Assembly (NCBI RefSeq): GCF_040045035.1
Contig: NZ_JBDZDS010000009.1
Location: 62,001-126,000 of the forward strand
Origin: Pseudaminobacter sp040045035
Lineage (GTDB): Bacteria; Pseudomonadota; Alphaproteobacteria; Rhizobiales; Rhizobiaceae
DNA length: 64,000 nucleotides
Reading direction: 5' to 3'
Shown here: positions 1-8,202 of the stretch, piece by piece
Position numbering within the stretch: position 1 is the stretch's first letter
How the letters are laid out: each line of letters begins with the position of its first letter
Made by a program: the position numbers and the translations under genes
Notes under the pieces: generated by a model
What the model was told of the DNA's origin: nothing
Seen by the model: the letters and a program-made list of their open reading frames with translations, nothing else
Database searches by the model: none

Positions 1-53
1 GCATGAAACCATGAGACGGCGCGGCGGGTTGGCGCGATCGACTGGAGGTACCG

Positions 54-686
54 ATGTCGTTGCACAGGTGTCTTCCTCGTCTTGCCCTCGGAATTCAGCT
101 GGCCGCGCTCGCCGGTCCGGCGCTGGCGGACGGCAATTCGCGGTCCGTCCCGACGCCGACAGAGACCAGCAACGCCGACCCCGCCCAGCCAACACCTCCG
201 AACCCGGCGCCGGCAGAGCCGTTGCGCAAACTGCTGCAGCCGGATCAGCCATTCTGCTACGGCGTCGACTACGATCAGGCATTTCTCGACCAGAATGCCG
301 ACCAGCAGACGGTGTCGATCCGCGTCTCTCGCGGGCCGGCAGAAATTGCCGCTTACCGCACCCGCAAGTCGAAGAGCTGGCCGAATGGCGCCAACATCGC
401 CGTTGCCGTGAAGACACGGGAAGGCACCGACGCGGTCCAGCAGAGCTACACCTGTTCGCCGGAGGGGGAGCAGTGGCGCTGCGTCTCCAACGCGTCGGCC
501 GATGCGGCCTGCGAGATGCTGACGCGGGAAGTCTTTCTGAACCAGGGCGCGGAGAACACGATCATGCTCGGCAATCCCAGCGACGGCCTGCCCAGTGTCG
601 AGCTGTGCTCGAAGCTCGACGCCAGCGAGACCGCCGACAAGAGTTTTCAGCTGAAGCCGATGTCGCTTTCGGAGTGCGGGCTCTGA
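54..686 (+). CDS. Secreted hypothetical protein, 210 aa
   Basis: I do not recognise a family. The first 25 residues form a signal peptide (basic start, hydrophobic core, cleavage likely after an ALA motif near residue 25), so the product is probably periplasmic. A Pro/Thr-rich linker (residues 30-60) follows, then a globular part with six or more cysteines (FCYG, YTCS, WRC, AACE, ELC, SECGL), which suggests disulfides. The ATG has a strong ribosome-binding site GGAGG five bases upstream, which decides this start over the overlapping frame beginning at base 11. It converges with the CDF transporter gene; the gap between them is 27 bases. Confidence 0.7.
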   Translation: MSLHRCLPRLALGIQLAALAGPALADGNSRSVPTPTETSNADPAQPTPPNPAPAEPLRKLLQPDQPFCYGVDYDQAFLDQNADQQTVSIRVSRGPAEIAAYRTRKSKSWPNGANIAVAVKTREGTDAVQQSYTCSPEGEQWRCVSNASADAACEMLTREVFLNQGAENTIMLGNPSDGLPSVELCSKLDASETADKSFQLKPMSLSECGL

Positions 687-713
687 GGCGCGCCGCGCCG
701 CTGGAAAATGCCT

Positions 714-1640
714 TCAGGCGAACGGCACGGCGGTGGTGCCCTTGGGCAGCTTGGCCTCGTCGTCCGGCTCGACGTGGATGGTCACGCGCACGGAGGGGAT
801 TTCGGCTTTCAGCGCTTCCTCGATGCGGTCGCAGATGACGTGGCTGTCGCCCACGCTCATCTCGGCCTCGACGACGAGGTGGAACTCGATGAAGACGGCG
901 CGGCCGGCGATGCGCGTCTTGAGATCGTGCACCTCGATCGCGCCCTTGGAGTTGGCCGAGATGACGTCGCGGATGCGCAGCGTCTCCTCGTGGTCTACGG
1001 CGACGTCCATCAGGCCCTGCAGCGAGGAGCCGATCACGTGCCAGCCCTGCCACAGGATGTTGAGCGCCACGATGACGGCGAGTGCCGGGTCGAGGATGGT
1101 CCAGCCGGTCAGGACCGCGCCGACCAGGCCGATGATGACGCCCACGGAGGTGATGACGTCGGTCATGATGTGCTGGCCGTCGGCGAGCAGCGCAGGGTAG
1201 CGATGCCGCCGGCCGTTGCGGATCAGCAGCTGCGCCCAGCCGGCATTGACGGCCGCCGCCGCGCCGTTGATGGCAAGGCCGAGCCATGGTTGTTCTAGCG
1301 CGCGAGGCTCCTGCCAGGCGAACCAGACCTCGCGCAGGATGAGCAGGGCCGCCAGCACGATCAGCACGCCTTCGAGCACAGCGGAAAAATATTCTGCCTT
1401 GTGGTGGCCGTAGGGGTGGTCCTGGTCGGCAGGCTTGTGGCTGACGCGAATGGCCCAGAAAGCCGCCGCCGCGGCGATGACGTTGACCACCGATTCCAGC
1501 GCATCCGAATAGAGCGCGACCGAGCCGGTCAGGTGATAGGCGAGATATTTCAGCCCCATCACGCCGAAGGCGACGGCGATGGACCATGCGGCCAGGCGCT
1601 GGATCTTTTCCTTGGACGTCATGCTCTTCACTTTTGCCAT
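714..1640 (-). CDS. Cation diffusion facilitator (CDF) family metal exporter
   Basis: CDF proteins exchange divalent metal ions for protons across the inner membrane. The 308-aa product has about six hydrophobic segments, the family motif DHPYGHHKAEYF after TM2, an HxxxD metal site in TM5 (HIMTD) and a C-terminal cytoplasmic domain with HDL/EFHL metal-site residues. In TM2 the expected H/DxxxD pair appears to be E and N (ALESVVN), so the metal cannot be assigned. I chose the ATG at 1640. A TTG eight codons upstream is also in frame, but it lies in the U-tract of the trpE(G) terminator. The gene lies downstream of trpE(G) on the same strand, separated by that terminator. Confidence 0.87.
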   Translation of the reverse strand: MAKVKSMTSKEKIQRLAAWSIAVAFGVMGLKYLAYHLTGSVALYSDALESVVNVIAAAAAFWAIRVSHKPADQDHPYGHHKAEYFSAVLEGVLIVLAALLILREVWFAWQEPRALEQPWLGLAINGAAAAVNAGWAQLLIRNGRRHRYPALLADGQHIMTDVITSVGVIIGLVGAVLTGWTILDPALAVIVALNILWQGWHVIGSSLQGLMDVAVDHEETLRIRDVISANSKGAIEVHDLKTRIAGRAVFIEFHLVVEAEMSVGDSHVICDRIEEALKAEIPSVRVTIHVEPDDEAKLPKGTTAVPFA

Positions 1641-1662
1641 GGCGGTCGCCGTTCCGGGCGTC

Positions 1663-1712
1663 AAAAAAACGGAGGCATGGTTCCCATGCTTATGCCATGG
1701 GAACCATGCCTC
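1663..1712 (-). terminator. Rho-independent terminator of trpE(G)
   Basis: A perfect 17-bp inverted repeat (arms 1672-1688 and 1696-1712, 7-base loop) is followed on the minus strand by CG and seven T residues (1663-1669). It lies 35 bases after the trpE(G) stop codon. The stem is unusually long and contains the palindrome ATGGTTCCCAT, so a second role as a protein-binding site ahead of the CDF gene cannot be excluded. Confidence 0.9.
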
Positions 1713-1746
1713 ATTATGTCAAATGCGGTGTCCGGTCGACTCCGGT

Positions 1747-3936
1747 TTACGCCGCCTTTTCCTTGGCCTTGCGCGGCATGTGGGCGACCACGTTCTCGAT
1801 CATGCGCATGCCCGCGTTCTGGCCCAGCGTCATAATCGATTCGGGGTGGAACTGCACCGCGGCAACGGGTTCCCTTTTGTGCTCGAAGGCCATGATGACG
1901 CCGTCATCCGTCTCGGCGGTGACGACGAAATCCTCCGGCAGACGGGCAGGGTCGGCGAAGATCGAGTGGTAGCGGCCGACCGTGACCTCCTGTGGCAGGC
2001 CTGAGAAGATGATGCCGGGCTGGGAGACGCGGATGCGCGATGGCTTGCCGTGCATGGGCACGTGCAGCTGGCGCAACTCGCCGCCATAGGCTTCGGCCAG
2101 CGCCTGCAGGCCGAGGCAGACGCCGAAGATGGGCAGGTCGCGCGCGCGCGCCTTCTTGATCGTGGCCGCAGTGTCGAAGTCCTTCGGCAGACCGGGCCCG
2201 GGCGAAAGCACCACGAGATCGGGCTGAAGCGTGTCGAACAGCTCGTCGGGCACCGGCGCGCGCACGGTCGAGACATCCGCGCCGGTCTGGCGGAAATAGT
2301 TGGCCAGCGTGTGCACGAACGAGTCCTCGTGGTCGACGAGGAGGATCTTCACCCCGTCGCCGACGCGGGCGGACTGGCGTTCGGTGGCGGCAATGTTGCC
2401 GGCCTTGGCGTCGCGGATGGCGGAGAGCATGGCGGATGCTTTCAGTTCGGTTTCGGCTTCTTCTTCCTCCGGCACGGAGTCGAACAGCAGTGTAGCACCG
2501 GCCCGCACCTCGGCGATCCCGTCCTTTATGCGGATGGTGCGCAGCGTCAAGCCGGTGTTGAGGTCGCCGTTGAAATGCACCATGCCGATGGCCCCGCCAT
2601 ACCAGGCGCGCGGGCTTTTTTCGTGCTTTTCGATGAAGCGCATGGCCCACAATTTCGGCGCGCCGGTGACGGTGACGGCCCAGGCGTGGGAAAGGAACGC
2701 GTCGAAGGCGTCCATGCCTTCGCGCAGGCGACCCTCAATGTGGTCGACGGTGTGGATGAGCCGCGAATACATCTCGATCTGGCGCCGGCCGATGACGCGC
2801 ACCGAGCCCGGCTCGCAGACGCGGGATTTGTCGTTGCGGTCGACGTCGGAGCACATGGTGAGCTCGGACTCGTCCTTCTTGGAGTTGAGCAGTTTTATGA
2901 TCTGCTCGGCGTCGGCAATGGCGTCGTCGCCGCGCTTGATGGTGCCGGAGATCGGGCAGGTCTCGACGCGACGGCCATTCACCCGCACGAACATTTCCGG
3001 CGAGGCGCCGACCAGATATTCGCCTTCGCCCAGATTGATGAAGAAGGAATAGGGCGAGGGATTGATCTTCTTCAGCCGGCGCGAAATCTCGGCGGGCGTG
3101 CTGTCGCAGCGTTCGTAGAACATCTGCCCCGGCACGACCTCGAACAGGTCGCCGCGCTGAAAACTCTCCTTGGCCTTCTCGACGATTTTCGCATATTCGC
3201 CCGGCTCGTGGTCGCCGCGCGGCGGGATGCGGTCCGACGGGCGGAAGGGCTGGATGTCGCCGTAGCGCGGCAGGCCTTCGGTGGAAAAACCTTCGCCGGC
3301 ATAGTCGTAGCGGTCGTGCCAGGCCTTGGCGGCGTGGTGGTCGACCACCAGGATCTCGTCGGGCAGGTAGAGCACCAGGTCTCGCTGGCTTTCGGCCCGC
3401 TTCAGCGTGTGCTCGACCGGGTCGAACTGGAAGGCGAGATCGTAGCCGAAGGCGCCGTAGAGGCCGAGATTGCTGTCGTGCTCGCTGCGGAACAGCGCTG
3501 TGATGGCGCGCAGCACGGTGAAGACGGAGGGCGCACGGGAGCGCTCTTCCTCGGTGAAGACGCGGCCGGGCTTGGCCACGTCGAGCGTGATCAGGCGCTT
3601 GTTCTCGCCGGTGACCTTGACCTCCTTCAGAGCCTTGACCGCCGGGGCGATTGCGACGAGCAGCGCTTCGCCACGGGCGTTCAGCGCCTCGATGCGCATG
3701 GCGCGGCCGCGGGCGCTGATGGCAACAGGCGGATCGATGATGGCGGTGTCCCAGCGGGTGTAGCGGCCGGGATACTCGTAGTTTGAGGAGAAGACCGCGC
3801 CGCGCCGCGAGTTCAACCCGTCGACATAGGTGTCTATCGCATCGCCATAGACCGCGTCATGGCGCTGGCGGGTGATGACCACGCCGCCCGCCGTTCTGTA
3901 ACTTTCCGAACCGTCTTCAAGGGTTTCGATCGACAT
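1747..3936 (-). CDS. trpE(G): Anthranilate synthase, fused components I and II
   Basis: Converts chorismate and glutamine to anthranilate, the first committed step of tryptophan synthesis. The 729-aa protein joins a TrpE chorismate-binding domain (about 1-510; motifs GTIKRGDD and ELTMCSDVDRND) to a TrpG glutamine amidotransferase domain (about 528-720). The amidotransferase triad is visible: Cys607 in GVCLGLQ, and His697 and Glu699 in QFHPES. The fused form is typical of Rhizobiales. The ATG is preceded by AAGGAAA. Upstream lie a trpL leader peptide and an attenuator, and a strong terminator follows, so the gene is a single-gene transcription unit controlled by charged tRNA-Trp. Feedback inhibition by tryptophan is known for the family but not read from sequence here. 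Confidence 0.97.
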   Translation of the reverse strand: MSIETLEDGSESYRTAGGVVITRQRHDAVYGDAIDTYVDGLNSRRGAVFSSNYEYPGRYTRWDTAIIDPPVAISARGRAMRIEALNARGEALLVAIAPAVKALKEVKVTGENKRLITLDVAKPGRVFTEEERSRAPSVFTVLRAITALFRSEHDSNLGLYGAFGYDLAFQFDPVEHTLKRAESQRDLVLYLPDEILVVDHHAAKAWHDRYDYAGEGFSTEGLPRYGDIQPFRPSDRIPPRGDHEPGEYAKIVEKAKESFQRGDLFEVVPGQMFYERCDSTPAEISRRLKKINPSPYSFFINLGEGEYLVGASPEMFVRVNGRRVETCPISGTIKRGDDAIADAEQIIKLLNSKKDESELTMCSDVDRNDKSRVCEPGSVRVIGRRQIEMYSRLIHTVDHIEGRLREGMDAFDAFLSHAWAVTVTGAPKLWAMRFIEKHEKSPRAWYGGAIGMVHFNGDLNTGLTLRTIRIKDGIAEVRAGATLLFDSVPEEEEAETELKASAMLSAIRDAKAGNIAATERQSARVGDGVKILLVDHEDSFVHTLANYFRQTGADVSTVRAPVPDELFDTLQPDLVVLSPGPGLPKDFDTAATIKKARARDLPIFGVCLGLQALAEAYGGELRQLHVPMHGKPSRIRVSQPGIIFSGLPQEVTVGRYHSIFADPARLPEDFVVTAETDDGVIMAFEHKREPVAAVQFHPESIMTLGQNAGMRMIENVVAHMPRKAKEKAA

Positions 3937-3980
3937 TTCCGTTTCCTTCCCATTTGTCGGCAGGGTTCCGGAAAGCCCAC

Positions 3981-4017
3981 AAAAACAAAATGGCCGCCCG
4001 GATTACTCCTGCGGCCA
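3981..4017 (-). terminator. trp attenuator terminator hairpin
   Basis: On the minus strand TGGCCGC (4017-4011) pairs with GCGGCCA (3997-3991), with an inner GGA/TCC helix closed by GTAA, followed by TTTTGTTTTT (3990-3981). It lies between trpL and trpE(G). A second GCGGCC copy at 4052-4047 can pair with the 5' arm instead, giving the mutually exclusive antiterminator expected of ribosome-mediated attenuation. Confidence 0.88.
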
Positions 4018-4054
4018 CCAAGTTTTCAACGCGCACGCGCGCTCGAGGCCGCTG

Positions 4055-4099
4055 TCAGCAAGCCCACCACCAGAGCGTCGTGTGCGAAATCGTCATCAT
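4055..4099 (-). CDS. trpL: trp leader peptide with three consecutive Trp codons
   Basis: The 14-codon ORF encodes MMTISHTTLWWWAC and stops just before the antiterminator arm. Three TGG codons in a row make ribosome progress depend on charged tRNA-Trp. No ribosome-binding site precedes the ATG, and the -10 box ends about seven bases upstream, so the message probably begins at or next to the AUG, as reported for Sinorhizobium meliloti trpL. There the released leader RNA and peptide also act in trans on other messages; whether that holds here is inference. Confidence 0.9.
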   Translation of the reverse strand: MMTISHTTLWWWAC

Positions 4100-4106
4100 C
4101 GCGTTT

Positions 4107-4135
4107 TACATAGCGGCGAAGGGAGGGGCCGGCAA
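4107..4135 (-). promoter_or_regulatory. Promoter of trpL-trpE(G)
   Basis: On the minus strand TTGCCG (4135-4130), a 17-base spacer and TATGTA (4112-4107) match a sigma-70-type promoter. The predicted start falls on or one base before the first trpL ATG at 4099. Confidence 0.65.
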
Positions 4136-4178
4136 GGGGGATTCCGCGGAGGCGCAATCCGCCACTGCCAAGCCTGGA

Positions 4179-5984
4179 TCAGCCCTGGTTGAGGAAGCGC
4201 TTGAAGATATAGCCTTCCTTGCCGTCGTAGGAGACCTTGCACCACCCCTTGCAGCTGATGATGTCGACGGAGGCGTTGGCCGGAACCACCGTCACCACGT
4301 CGGCGTCGTTGTCGGCGCTGGCGCGCATCTTGACGGCCGAGTTCACCTTGGCGCTGCCGCTCACGGGATCTGGGGCAGCGGTTTGCGTCGGCGCGCTGGC
4401 CGGCTCTGCCTTCGCGGCCGCTGGCTTGGCCTTGGCGGGCTTGGCGGGCGCCGGCTTGGCCGCTGCAGGCTTGGCCGGCGCGGGCTTGGCGGGGGCGGGG
4501 GCAACGGGGATTATGCTGCCGGTCGTGGAGTCGTCGGACTGCGGCGCGGCCGCGGCTTCCGGCTCAGCCGTGGCGCTCTCCGGGCTCGCATGGGCCGGCT
4601 GGAACGTGGAAGGCTGTGCAGCCTGCGGATCGTCGGCGCGCGCCCAGCGCTGGTCGTGCGTTTCGAGCGTTGAGGCGGCGGGCGCCGGCTGCGGCGCCGA
4701 TGCCTGCGGCTGCGTCAGGGCAGCACTAGCGGTGGCCGGAGCCGGCGACGTGTCGGCGGAGCTGGGGGCTGCGGGCTGAGGGGCAGGGGCGGAGGTTGCT
4801 GGCTGGGCGGTGCTGTCCGTGGCCTGCTCGACGGCAGGTGTGGCGGGCGCAGCCTCGACCGCGGGAGGCTGCGAAGAAGCGACCGCCACTGGATCGTCGT
4901 GCGACGGGTTGGACAGCAGGGTGAGGCCCACGCCCAAGCCGCCGAGTACGGCAACGCCGGCAATCCCCAGCGCCAAGCGGCGCCGCGACGGCATGGCCTG
5001 AAGCCAGGCCGCCTTTTGCGCGATCTGGCGATAGCCTCGCGTGGCCTTGTCGAGGAAGGACGGAGGAGTTTTTGCTTCCGGCTCTTCCGCGATACTGACG
5101 CGGGAATCCCAGTCATAGCGGAAATGCGGCATGACGGCGTCGTCGTCGGCCGGGGGTGTCCGCAAGGCCGCCGGCGGCTGGCTGAGTGAGGCATTGGGGG
5201 CAGTGTTGGCCGGTGCGGCAACGGGAGGCTGGCTTTGCGGCGGCCGGGCAGCGGTGACCGGCGCAGAGGGGCGCAGGGGCGATTGCGGGACCGTTGCGGC
5301 AGGCGAAGGCGCAGTGCCCTGGCCGGGCAGGGGGGCACGGGCAGTCGGGGTGGGCTGGCCGCTCAGCGGTCGCGCGGGATTGGCCGGGGCGGCGGGGCGC
5401 AGGGCCGATTGCGGGGCTGGGGTGGCTGGCGAGGTGGCCGGGTTCGGCTGGGGCACGCGGGAGGCAGGCGAGGGCTGGCCGCTCAGCGGTCGTGCGGGAT
5501 TGGCCGGCGTGGCGGGGCGCAGGGGCGGCTGCGGGGCTGCCGGGGAAAGCGAGGGCTGTGCGACCGGGTTCGGCTGGGGCACGCGGGCAGCCGGCAGGGG
5601 CTGGCTGGTCTGCGGTTGTACGGCAGCGGCGGGCGCAGCCGGGCGAGAAAGCCATTGCGGGACCGGGGGGACGGCAGACGAGGACTGCATGCCCGGATTG
5701 GGCAGGGGCGGGCGAGCGGCCGGGGCGGGCTGGCCGCTCAGCGGCCGCGCAGGAGCCTGCGCGGCGGGGCGCAGGGTCGGCTGCGGGGCCGCGGCGGCAG
5801 GCGAAGGCGGCGTGCTCTGGTTTGCGGGCGAGGGAAACGGCCGGGAAGCCTGCGCGGGAAGCGATTCGTCGGGCCTCGCCGGCGCGGCGGGCGCGGGGCC
5901 GGCCGGGTTCGTGACGCTGCGCCACAGCTCGTATTCGAGCGCGTCCACGTCATGGGGGGCATCTGCGAGTTTGGAAACTTTCAA
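4179..5984 (-). CDS. Pro/Ala-rich membrane-anchored protein with C-terminal bacterial SH3 domain
   Basis: Function unknown; SH3b domains often bind peptidoglycan or peptides. The 601-aa protein has a short conserved N-terminus (DAPHDVDALEYELWRS), a long Pro/Ala linker with three similar units built on ARPLSGQP, a single transmembrane segment near residues 336-355 (cytoplasmic N-terminus by the positive-inside rule, RRR before the helix), a second Ala/Pro/Lys-rich linker (repeated AKPAPAKPA) and an SH3b domain over the last 60 residues (VKMRASAD, GWCKVSYDGKEGYI). The domain would sit in the periplasm. The listed start is TTG with GGAG nine bases upstream; a start a few codons away is possible. 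It lies upstream of the trp promoter in the same direction. Confidence 0.72.
   Translation of the reverse strand: MKVSKLADAPHDVDALEYELWRSVTNPAGPAPAAPARPDESLPAQASRPFPSPANQSTPPSPAAAAPQPTLRPAAQAPARPLSGQPAPAARPPLPNPGMQSSSAVPPVPQWLSRPAAPAAAVQPQTSQPLPAARVPQPNPVAQPSLSPAAPQPPLRPATPANPARPLSGQPSPASRVPQPNPATSPATPAPQSALRPAAPANPARPLSGQPTPTARAPLPGQGTAPSPAATVPQSPLRPSAPVTAARPPQSQPPVAAPANTAPNASLSQPPAALRTPPADDDAVMPHFRYDWDSRVSIAEEPEAKTPPSFLDKATRGYRQIAQKAAWLQAMPSRRRLALGIAGVAVLGGLGVGLTLLSNPSHDDPVAVASSQPPAVEAAPATPAVEQATDSTAQPATSAPAPQPAAPSSADTSPAPATASAALTQPQASAPQPAPAASTLETHDQRWARADDPQAAQPSTFQPAHASPESATAEPEAAAAPQSDDSTTGSIIPVAPAPAKPAPAKPAAAKPAPAKPAKAKPAAAKAEPASAPTQTAAPDPVSGSAKVNSAVKMRASADNDADVVTVVPANASVDIISCKGWCKVSYDGKEGYIFKRFLNQG
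5220..5800. repeat. Degenerate in-frame repeats coding the proline-rich linker
   Basis: The DNA for ARPLSGQP-type units recurs around 5350, 5480 and 5730 (shared core GGCTGGCCGCTCAGCGG), spaced by related CAGCCCNCG-rich stretches. These are coding repeats that could change copy number between strains. Confidence 0.6.
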
Positions 5985-6203
5985 GGACTTACTCCACGCA
6001 CAATCTTGCCCGGAACGATCGAACGCATGCCCAACCGTTCGCGCGAAATGGCGCGCCTACGGCCGAGATTTGCGTCGGATGATCCGGTAAGTCCCCCGCA
6101 CCCAAGCTGCCCAACCTTTATTGGTAAATATGGCGTTACTGCGCCCGGCTTCCGGCAATTCGCGGGCATTCTGGGCTTTCGGGCGACTTTTGGCGCGCTT
6201 CAG

Positions 6204-6238
6204 CAAACAAAAACGCCGCGCGGGGTGGCCGCGCGGCG
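6204..6238 (-). terminator. Rho-independent terminator of fhs
   Basis: A perfect 10-bp stem (6214-6223 with 6229-6238, 5-base loop) is followed on the minus strand by TTTTTGTTTG. It lies 45 bases after the fhs stop codon. Confidence 0.88.
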
Positions 6239-6283
6239 CTGAAGGGCAGGTGGGCCGGCGACGACCGCCGGCCTGGTCCGGGC

Positions 6284-7963
6284 CTAGAACAGGCCCTCGA
6301 TCTGGCCGTGTTCGTTGAGGAAGATCTTTTCCGACGACGGCACCTTGGGCAGGCCCGGCATGGTCATGATCTCGCCGCAGATGACGACGACGAAGCCGGC
6401 GCCGGCCGACAGCCTGACCTCGCGCACCGGCACGGTGTGGCCGGTCGGCGCGCCGCGCAGGTTGGGGTCGGTCGAGAACGAGTACTGCGTCTTGGCCATG
6501 CACACCGGCAGGTGGCCGTAGCCCTGTTGCTCCCAGGCGTGCAGCTGGTCGCGCACGCTCTTGTCGGCGATCGCCTCGGAGCCGCGGTAGATGCGCTGGA
6601 CGATGGTGTTGACCTTGTCGAACAGGCTCATCTCGTCGGGGTAGAGCGGCGCGAACTGCGCCGCACCGCTCTCGGCGAGCTGCACCACCTTGTGCGCCAG
6701 CGCCTCGATGCCGGCCGAGCCCTCGGCCCAGTGCTTGCACAGGATCGCCTCCTCGCCCATCGCGGCGACGAAGTCCTTGACCGCCTGGATCTCGGCTTCG
6801 GTGTCGGAGTGGAAGTGGTTGATCGCCACCACCGCCGGCACGCCAAACTGCTTGACGTTCTCGATGTGGCGGCCGAGGTTGGCGCAGCCCTTCTTCACCG
6901 CCTCGACGTTCTCGGCGCCGAGGTCTTCCTTCTTGACGCCGCCGTTCATCTTCAGCGCCCGCACCGTGGCGACGATGACCGCCGCCGCGGGTTTCAGGCC
7001 GGCCTTGCGGCACTTGATGTCGAAGAACTTTTCCGCGCCGAGATCGGCGCCGAAGCCGGCCTCGGTGACGACGTAGTCGGCGAGCTTCAGCGCGGTGGTG
7101 GTGGCCATCACCGAGTTGCAGCCATGGGCGATGTTGGCGAACGGGCCGCCGTGCACGAAGGCCGGGTTGTTCTCCAGCGTCTGCACCAGGTTGGGCTGCA
7201 TGGCGTCCTTGAGCAGCACGGTCATGGCGCCATCGGCCTTGATGTCGCGGGCATAGACCGGGCTCTTGTCGCGGCGGTAGGCGATGATGATGTCGCCGAG
7301 GCGCTTCTCGAGGTCTTTCAGGTCGGTGGCCAGGCACAGGATCGCCATCACCTCGGAGGCGACGGTGATGTCGAAGCCGGCCTCGCGCGGATAGCCGTTG
7401 GCGACGCCGCCGAGCGAGCAGACGATCTCTCTGAGCGCGCGGTCGTTCATGTCCATGACCCGGCGCCAGGCGACGCGGCGGGTGTCGATGCCCTGCTCGT
7501 TGCCCCAGTAGATGTGGTTGTCGATCAGCGCCGACAGCAGGTTGTGGGCGGTGGTGATGGCGTGGAAGTCGCCGGTGAAGTGGAGGTTCATGTCCTCCAT
7601 CGGCACCACCTGGGCATAGCCGCCGCCGGCGGCCCCGCCCTTGACGCCGAAGTTGGGCCCGAGCGAGGCCTCGCGGATGCAGATCACCGCCTTTTTGCCG
7701 ATGCGGTTCAAGCCGTCGCCGAGGCCGACGGTGGTGGTGGTCTTGCCCTCGCCGGCCGGGGTCGGGTTGATGGCGGTGACCAGGATCAGCTTGCCGTCCT
7801 TGTTGCCCTTGACCGACTGGATGAACTCGGCCGAGACCTTGGCCTTGTCGTGGCCGTAGGGCAGCAAATGCTCGTTGGCGATGCCGATCTTGGCGCCGAT
7901 CTCCTGGATCGGCCGCTTCTTGGCGGCACGCGCTATTTCGATGTCTGTCTTGAATTCGGGCAT
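6284..7963 (-). CDS. fhs: Formate--tetrahydrofolate ligase
   Basis: Joins formate to tetrahydrofolate using ATP, giving 10-formyl-THF for purine, fMet and C1 metabolism in the cytoplasm. The 559-aa length is usual for the family. The ATP-binding motif TPAGEGKTTTTVGLGDG lies near residues 68-84, and the conserved GGAAGGGYAQVVPMEDMNLHFTGD follows in shorter, clearly visible pieces. The ATG follows GAGGGA on the minus strand. It stands alone between a DUF2333 gene upstream and its own terminator. Together with the pqq genes at the right end it would fit C1 or alcohol oxidation, but the enzyme also occurs in many non-methylotrophs. Confidence 0.97.
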   Translation of the reverse strand: MPEFKTDIEIARAAKKRPIQEIGAKIGIANEHLLPYGHDKAKVSAEFIQSVKGNKDGKLILVTAINPTPAGEGKTTTTVGLGDGLNRIGKKAVICIREASLGPNFGVKGGAAGGGYAQVVPMEDMNLHFTGDFHAITTAHNLLSALIDNHIYWGNEQGIDTRRVAWRRVMDMNDRALREIVCSLGGVANGYPREAGFDITVASEVMAILCLATDLKDLEKRLGDIIIAYRRDKSPVYARDIKADGAMTVLLKDAMQPNLVQTLENNPAFVHGGPFANIAHGCNSVMATTTALKLADYVVTEAGFGADLGAEKFFDIKCRKAGLKPAAAVIVATVRALKMNGGVKKEDLGAENVEAVKKGCANLGRHIENVKQFGVPAVVAINHFHSDTEAEIQAVKDFVAAMGEEAILCKHWAEGSAGIEALAHKVVQLAESGAAQFAPLYPDEMSLFDKVNTIVQRIYRGSEAIADKSVRDQLHAWEQQGYGHLPVCMAKTQYSFSTDPNLRGAPTGHTVPVREVRLSAGAGFVVVICGEIMTMPGLPKVPSSEKIFLNEHGQIEGLF

Positions 7964-8005
7964 AGGCAGAAGGGTCCCTCGGTTGGTTGAAGATTCACGG
8001 CAGCC

Positions 8006-8155
8006 TCACCGGGCGCCTTTGCGACGGCATAGAAGCCCGAGAGGGCGGGCATTCGCCGTCTCAAAACAGCCGCGCAATACACGGATTGCGACAGCAAAAA
8101 CAGGGGGTGCGGCAAGCGGGCTGGGGACGGCAAGCGGCCGGCCGGCGCGATGCAC
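8006..8155 (-). CDS. Possible 49-codon ORF ahead of fhs with a very strong ribosome-binding site
   Basis: Between the DUF2333 gene and fhs, the minus strand carries GAGGGAGGAAA (8173-8163) ten bases before a GTG that opens a 49-codon frame ending 42 bases before the fhs ATG. An ATG at 8175 in another frame overlaps it. I recognise neither product, and codon bias is only moderate. It may be a leader ORF, a small protein or nothing. Confidence 0.25.
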   Translation of the reverse strand: MHRAGRPLAVPSPLAAPPVFAVAIRVLRGCFETANARPLGLLCRRKGAR

Positions 8156-8202
8156 GTTTGCGTTTCCTCCCTCATATGTCCTGCCTCTCCGCCATCCGCC
8201 CT

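Noticed and set aside
2050..3786. Long plus-strand ORF (578 codons) opposite trpE(G)
   Set aside because: It is the GC-driven mirror frame of trpE(G); it has no ribosome-binding site or family features.
5220..5800. Tandem repeats as a mobile or CRISPR-like structure
   Set aside because: They are in frame and encode a proline-rich linker of a membrane protein, so they are coding repeats.
6308..7990. Long plus-strand ORF (560 codons) opposite fhs
   Set aside because: Antisense shadow of a highly conserved gene; composition is His/Asp/Val-rich, as expected from mirrored codons.
7964..8202. Riboswitch ahead of fhs
   Set aside because: I compared it by eye with glycine, SAM-II, cobalamin and guanidine motifs and found no matching conserved core.
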